Source: Streptomyces sp. SJL17-4 (GTDB taxonomy: Bacteria > Actinomycetota > Actinomycetes > Streptomycetales > Streptomycetaceae). Taken from it: a stretch of DNA of 64,000 nt. Made by a program: the position numbers and the translations under genes. Position 1 is the first letter of the stretch; each line of letters begins with the position of its first letter. Below, one piece after another: positions 62,415 through 64,000 of this stretch. The DNA is taken from NCBI RefSeq assembly GCF_036826855.1, contig NZ_CP104578.1, positions 1,116,001-1,180,000 of the forward strand, written 5' to 3'. The notes below the pieces were generated by a model. It was not told the DNA's origin and did not search any database. It was given only the letters and a program-made list of their open reading frames with translations.

Positions 62415-62448
62415 TCCCGCTCTTCCCCGATACAAGGACCCGAGTACC

Positions 62449-63066
62449 ATGACGATCCCGCACAACACCCCGGTCCCCGCCGACAGCGAGCAGGCACCCA
62501 ACTCGGTCTGGCGGGGAGCAAGTTGGGGCGGAAGCGTAGCTTCCGCCAGCCCCGCCCCCGAAGGGGCGGGAGCGGACCTGCACCAGGGGGCGCAGGTCCG
62601 GGAGGCTTCGACCGAGGGCGGATTGAAGCCGGGGGAAGAGCAGAAGCCGAAGCCACGCCGTCGCGAGCGCCGTGCGCGCCAGCGTCCGCGTCAGCCGCCC
62701 GCGAAGAAGCGTCTGCGTCAGCCCAACACCCGTTTCAACGAAGACGAGTACGCGCTGATCGTCTCCGCCGCCGCTGCCTGCAACCTGTCCGTCGCCGGCT
62801 TCCTCGCCCGTGCCGCGCTCGCCGCGGCCCGGAACCTCGACCGTACGAGCGTCGAGATCGCCGACGACCGTGAAGTGATCACTGCTCTGTTCGACAGCCG
62901 GCGCAAGCTCGGCTGGGCCGGCAGCAACCTCAATCAGGCGGTGAAGGCTCTCAACTTCGGCGCGGACGCGCCTCAGCTGCAGGCGACTCTCGCGGCCGTG
63001 CGGCGTGCCGCTGAGGCCGTCCATGATGCCGCGACGGCGGTTCTCGAACGGCAGCGGGCGGCATGA
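62449..63066 (+). CDS. MobC-like relaxosome accessory protein
   Basis: This 205-residue protein has a low-complexity N-terminal 85 residues with a basic stretch (KPKPRRRERRARQRPRQ) and then the MobC-like part RFNEDEYALIVSAAAACNLSVAGFLARAALAAAR, ending in a helical tail. It helps the relaxase at oriT. It overlaps the relaxase start by four bases. ATG at 62449 was chosen by position after the hairpins. Confidence 0.8.
   Translation: MTIPHNTPVPADSEQAPNSVWRGASWGGSVASASPAPEGAGADLHQGAQVREASTEGGLKPGEEQKPKPRRRERRARQRPRQPPAKKRLRQPNTRFNEDEYALIVSAAAACNLSVAGFLARAALAAARNLDRTSVEIADDREVITALFDSRRKLGWAGSNLNQAVKALNFGADAPQLQATLAAVRRAAEAVHDAATAVLERQRAA
62527..62600. repeat. Three consecutive hairpins inside the 5' part of mobC
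   Basis: The arms 62527-62535/62539-62547, 62551-62558/62563-62570 and 62573-62581/62592-62600 each pair perfectly (9, 8 and 9 bases). They fall in the low-complexity N-terminal coding region, where the protein sequence is free to vary. The group could be oriT structure or a translational control element. Confidence 0.75.
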
Positions 63067-64000
63067 TCCCGAGCGTCAACGATCCCGGGGACCGGACCAT
63101 CGGTCTGCTCGCCTACCTCTACGGCCCCGGCAAGCGCGAGGAGCACGTCGATCCGCACCTCGTCGCCTCGTTCGACGGCATGGCACCCGACCCCGGCCGC
63201 GACCCGAACGCCACGCTGAAGGCCCTCCAGCAGCTCCTCGACCAGCCCGTCCAAGCGCTGCCCAAGCACGCCCGTCCCGCCCAGCACGTCTGGCACACCT
63301 CCGTGCGCACCGCGCCCGGCGACCGGACCCTGTCGGATGAGGAGTGGGCGGAGGTGGCCCGCCGGATCGTCGCCGCCACCGGGATCGACCCGGGCGAGGG
63401 GCAGCCCGGCTGCCGCTGGGCCGCCGTGCGGCACGCGGACGACCACATCCACATCGTCGCCACCCTCGTGCGCGAGGACGGCACCCGGCCCGACGACTTC
63501 CGCTCCGGCAAGCGCGCCCAGGCCGAAGCCCGGCTCATCGAGAAGGAGTTCGGCCTGCACCAGGTCGCCCCCGGCGACGGCACCGCCGCCCAGCGGCCAA
63601 CCAGCGCCGAGCGGCACAAGGCCGAACGGCAGGGCCGCGAGCGCACCGCCCGCGAGGAACTGCGCGAGACCGTACGGCGGGCCGTAGCCGGCGCCCAGGG
63701 CGAGGAGGAGTTCTTCGACCGCCTGGCCGCGTCCGGCCTCCTGGTCAAGAAGCGTGTCGCCCCTTCCGGGGACCTGCTCGGCTACAAGGTCGCTCGGCCC
63801 GACGACCGCAACAAGAACGGAGAGCCCGTCTACTACCCGGGCGCCCGCCTCGCCCCCGACCTGTCCCTGCCTCGCGTCCGCGAACGCTGGTCCGCCGATG
63901 CCCCCGGACAAGGCGACACGCCGGCCGAAGCACCCAGAGGGGCGGGGCCGGGAGCGCCCGCCGCCGCGCGCCGACGGACGGCGACCACGGCCTGGCAGGC
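63063..64000 (+). CDS. Relaxase/mobilisation nuclease, 3' end missing
   Basis: This relaxase of MobA/VirD2 type has 312 codons visible and runs off the right edge. The histidine cluster HADDHIHIVATLVREDG (His124, His128, His130) is motif III that binds the metal; a Tyr near the N-terminus (Tyr18 or Tyr20, in LAYLYGPGK) is a candidate nicking residue. The sequence resembles Streptomyces mobilisation proteins. Its ATG overlaps the mobC stop. Confidence 0.88.
   Translation, partial: MIPSVNDPGDRTIGLLAYLYGPGKREEHVDPHLVASFDGMAPDPGRDPNATLKALQQLLDQPVQALPKHARPAQHVWHTSVRTAPGDRTLSDEEWAEVARRIVAATGIDPGEGQPGCRWAAVRHADDHIHIVATLVREDGTRPDDFRSGKRAQAEARLIEKEFGLHQVAPGDGTAAQRPTSAERHKAERQGRERTAREELRETVRRAVAGAQGEEEFFDRLAASGLLVKKRVAPSGDLLGYKVARPDDRNKNGEPVYYPGARLAPDLSLPRVRERWSADAPGQGDTPAEAPRGAGPGAPAAARRRTATTAWQ

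Noticed and set aside
1..64000. CRISPR arrays or rRNA genes
   Set aside because: I saw no regularly spaced repeats with unique spacers and no rRNA-like stretches.

Overview
The window is high-GC DNA with dense gene packing, frequent GTG starts and ATGA/GTGA stop-start overlaps. Its gene families (WhiB, DUF2637, XRE plus MmyB-type ligand domain, AICE-like replication and mobilisation genes) point to Streptomyces or a close actinomycete. No sequence search was possible; all calls come from reading motifs, gene order and DNA structure.

Bases 1-18.9k form an arsenic island. At 3.4-7.4k lies a resistance unit of the arsO-acr3-arsR / arsC-arsT type known from Streptomyces. A decayed second arsR/arsC pair sits at 2.4-2.9k, with two further ArsR genes nearby. 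Minus-strand genes at 8.2-12.7k encode a radical SAM protein ending in RCCVKC (ArsL-like, the enzyme that starts arsinothricin biosynthesis), a FemAB/GNAT-like acyltransferase, a G3E GTPase with a CxCC motif and the arsenite methyltransferase ArsM. A second minus-strand unit at the left edge encodes an ATP-grasp ligase and MtnA (methylthioribose-1-phosphate isomerase). The two units carry near-identical upstream promoter segments, including a 39-base exact match, so they are probably co-regulated. Together they look like an extended organoarsenical pathway with MTA recycling and possible peptide tailoring. A phosphate ABC transporter with a fused PstC-PstA permease, and a DUF2182/DUF1326 pair, follow.

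At 19.33k a 42-nt 3' fragment of tRNA-Pro(GGG), with a strong hairpin behind it, looks like one attachment site of an integrated element that extends to the right and probably past the window end. Its first part (19.4-39.6k) is a patchwork of metal and stress genes: SmtB and NmtR type sensors, a His-tailed MFS exporter, a P1B-4 ATPase, a POLLUX-like channel, DUF305, YcnI and TerD. It also holds several broken genes: CNNM remnants, a truncated methyltransferase, a PD-(D/E)XK-like gene split by an IS256 element, and an arsO tail.

Bases 39.9-55.8k hold an unrecognised biosynthetic cluster. A plus-strand run of fifteen genes (42.6-55.7k), mostly overlapping by 4 bases, encodes a thymidylate-synthase-fold enzyme with the Asn-to-Asp change typical of CMP/dCMP hydroxymethylases, a NodU-type carbamoyltransferase, two glycosyltransferase-like proteins, a methyltransferase, kinases, phosphatases, an NAD-dependent epimerase and a KdsB-like CMP-sugar synthetase. 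WbqC, YdcF and XRE-TPR genes lie divergently beside it. A carbamoylated, glycosylated cytosine-nucleotide product is a reasonable hypothesis.

Bases 55.9-64k are the replication and mobilisation part of the element: an XRE/MmyB regulator broken by a one-base frameshift, a replisome-organiser-like protein with iteron-like repeats inside its gene, a DnaC-like loader, a WhiB protein, a DUF2637 membrane protein, a MobC-like accessory protein and a relaxase cut off by the window edge.
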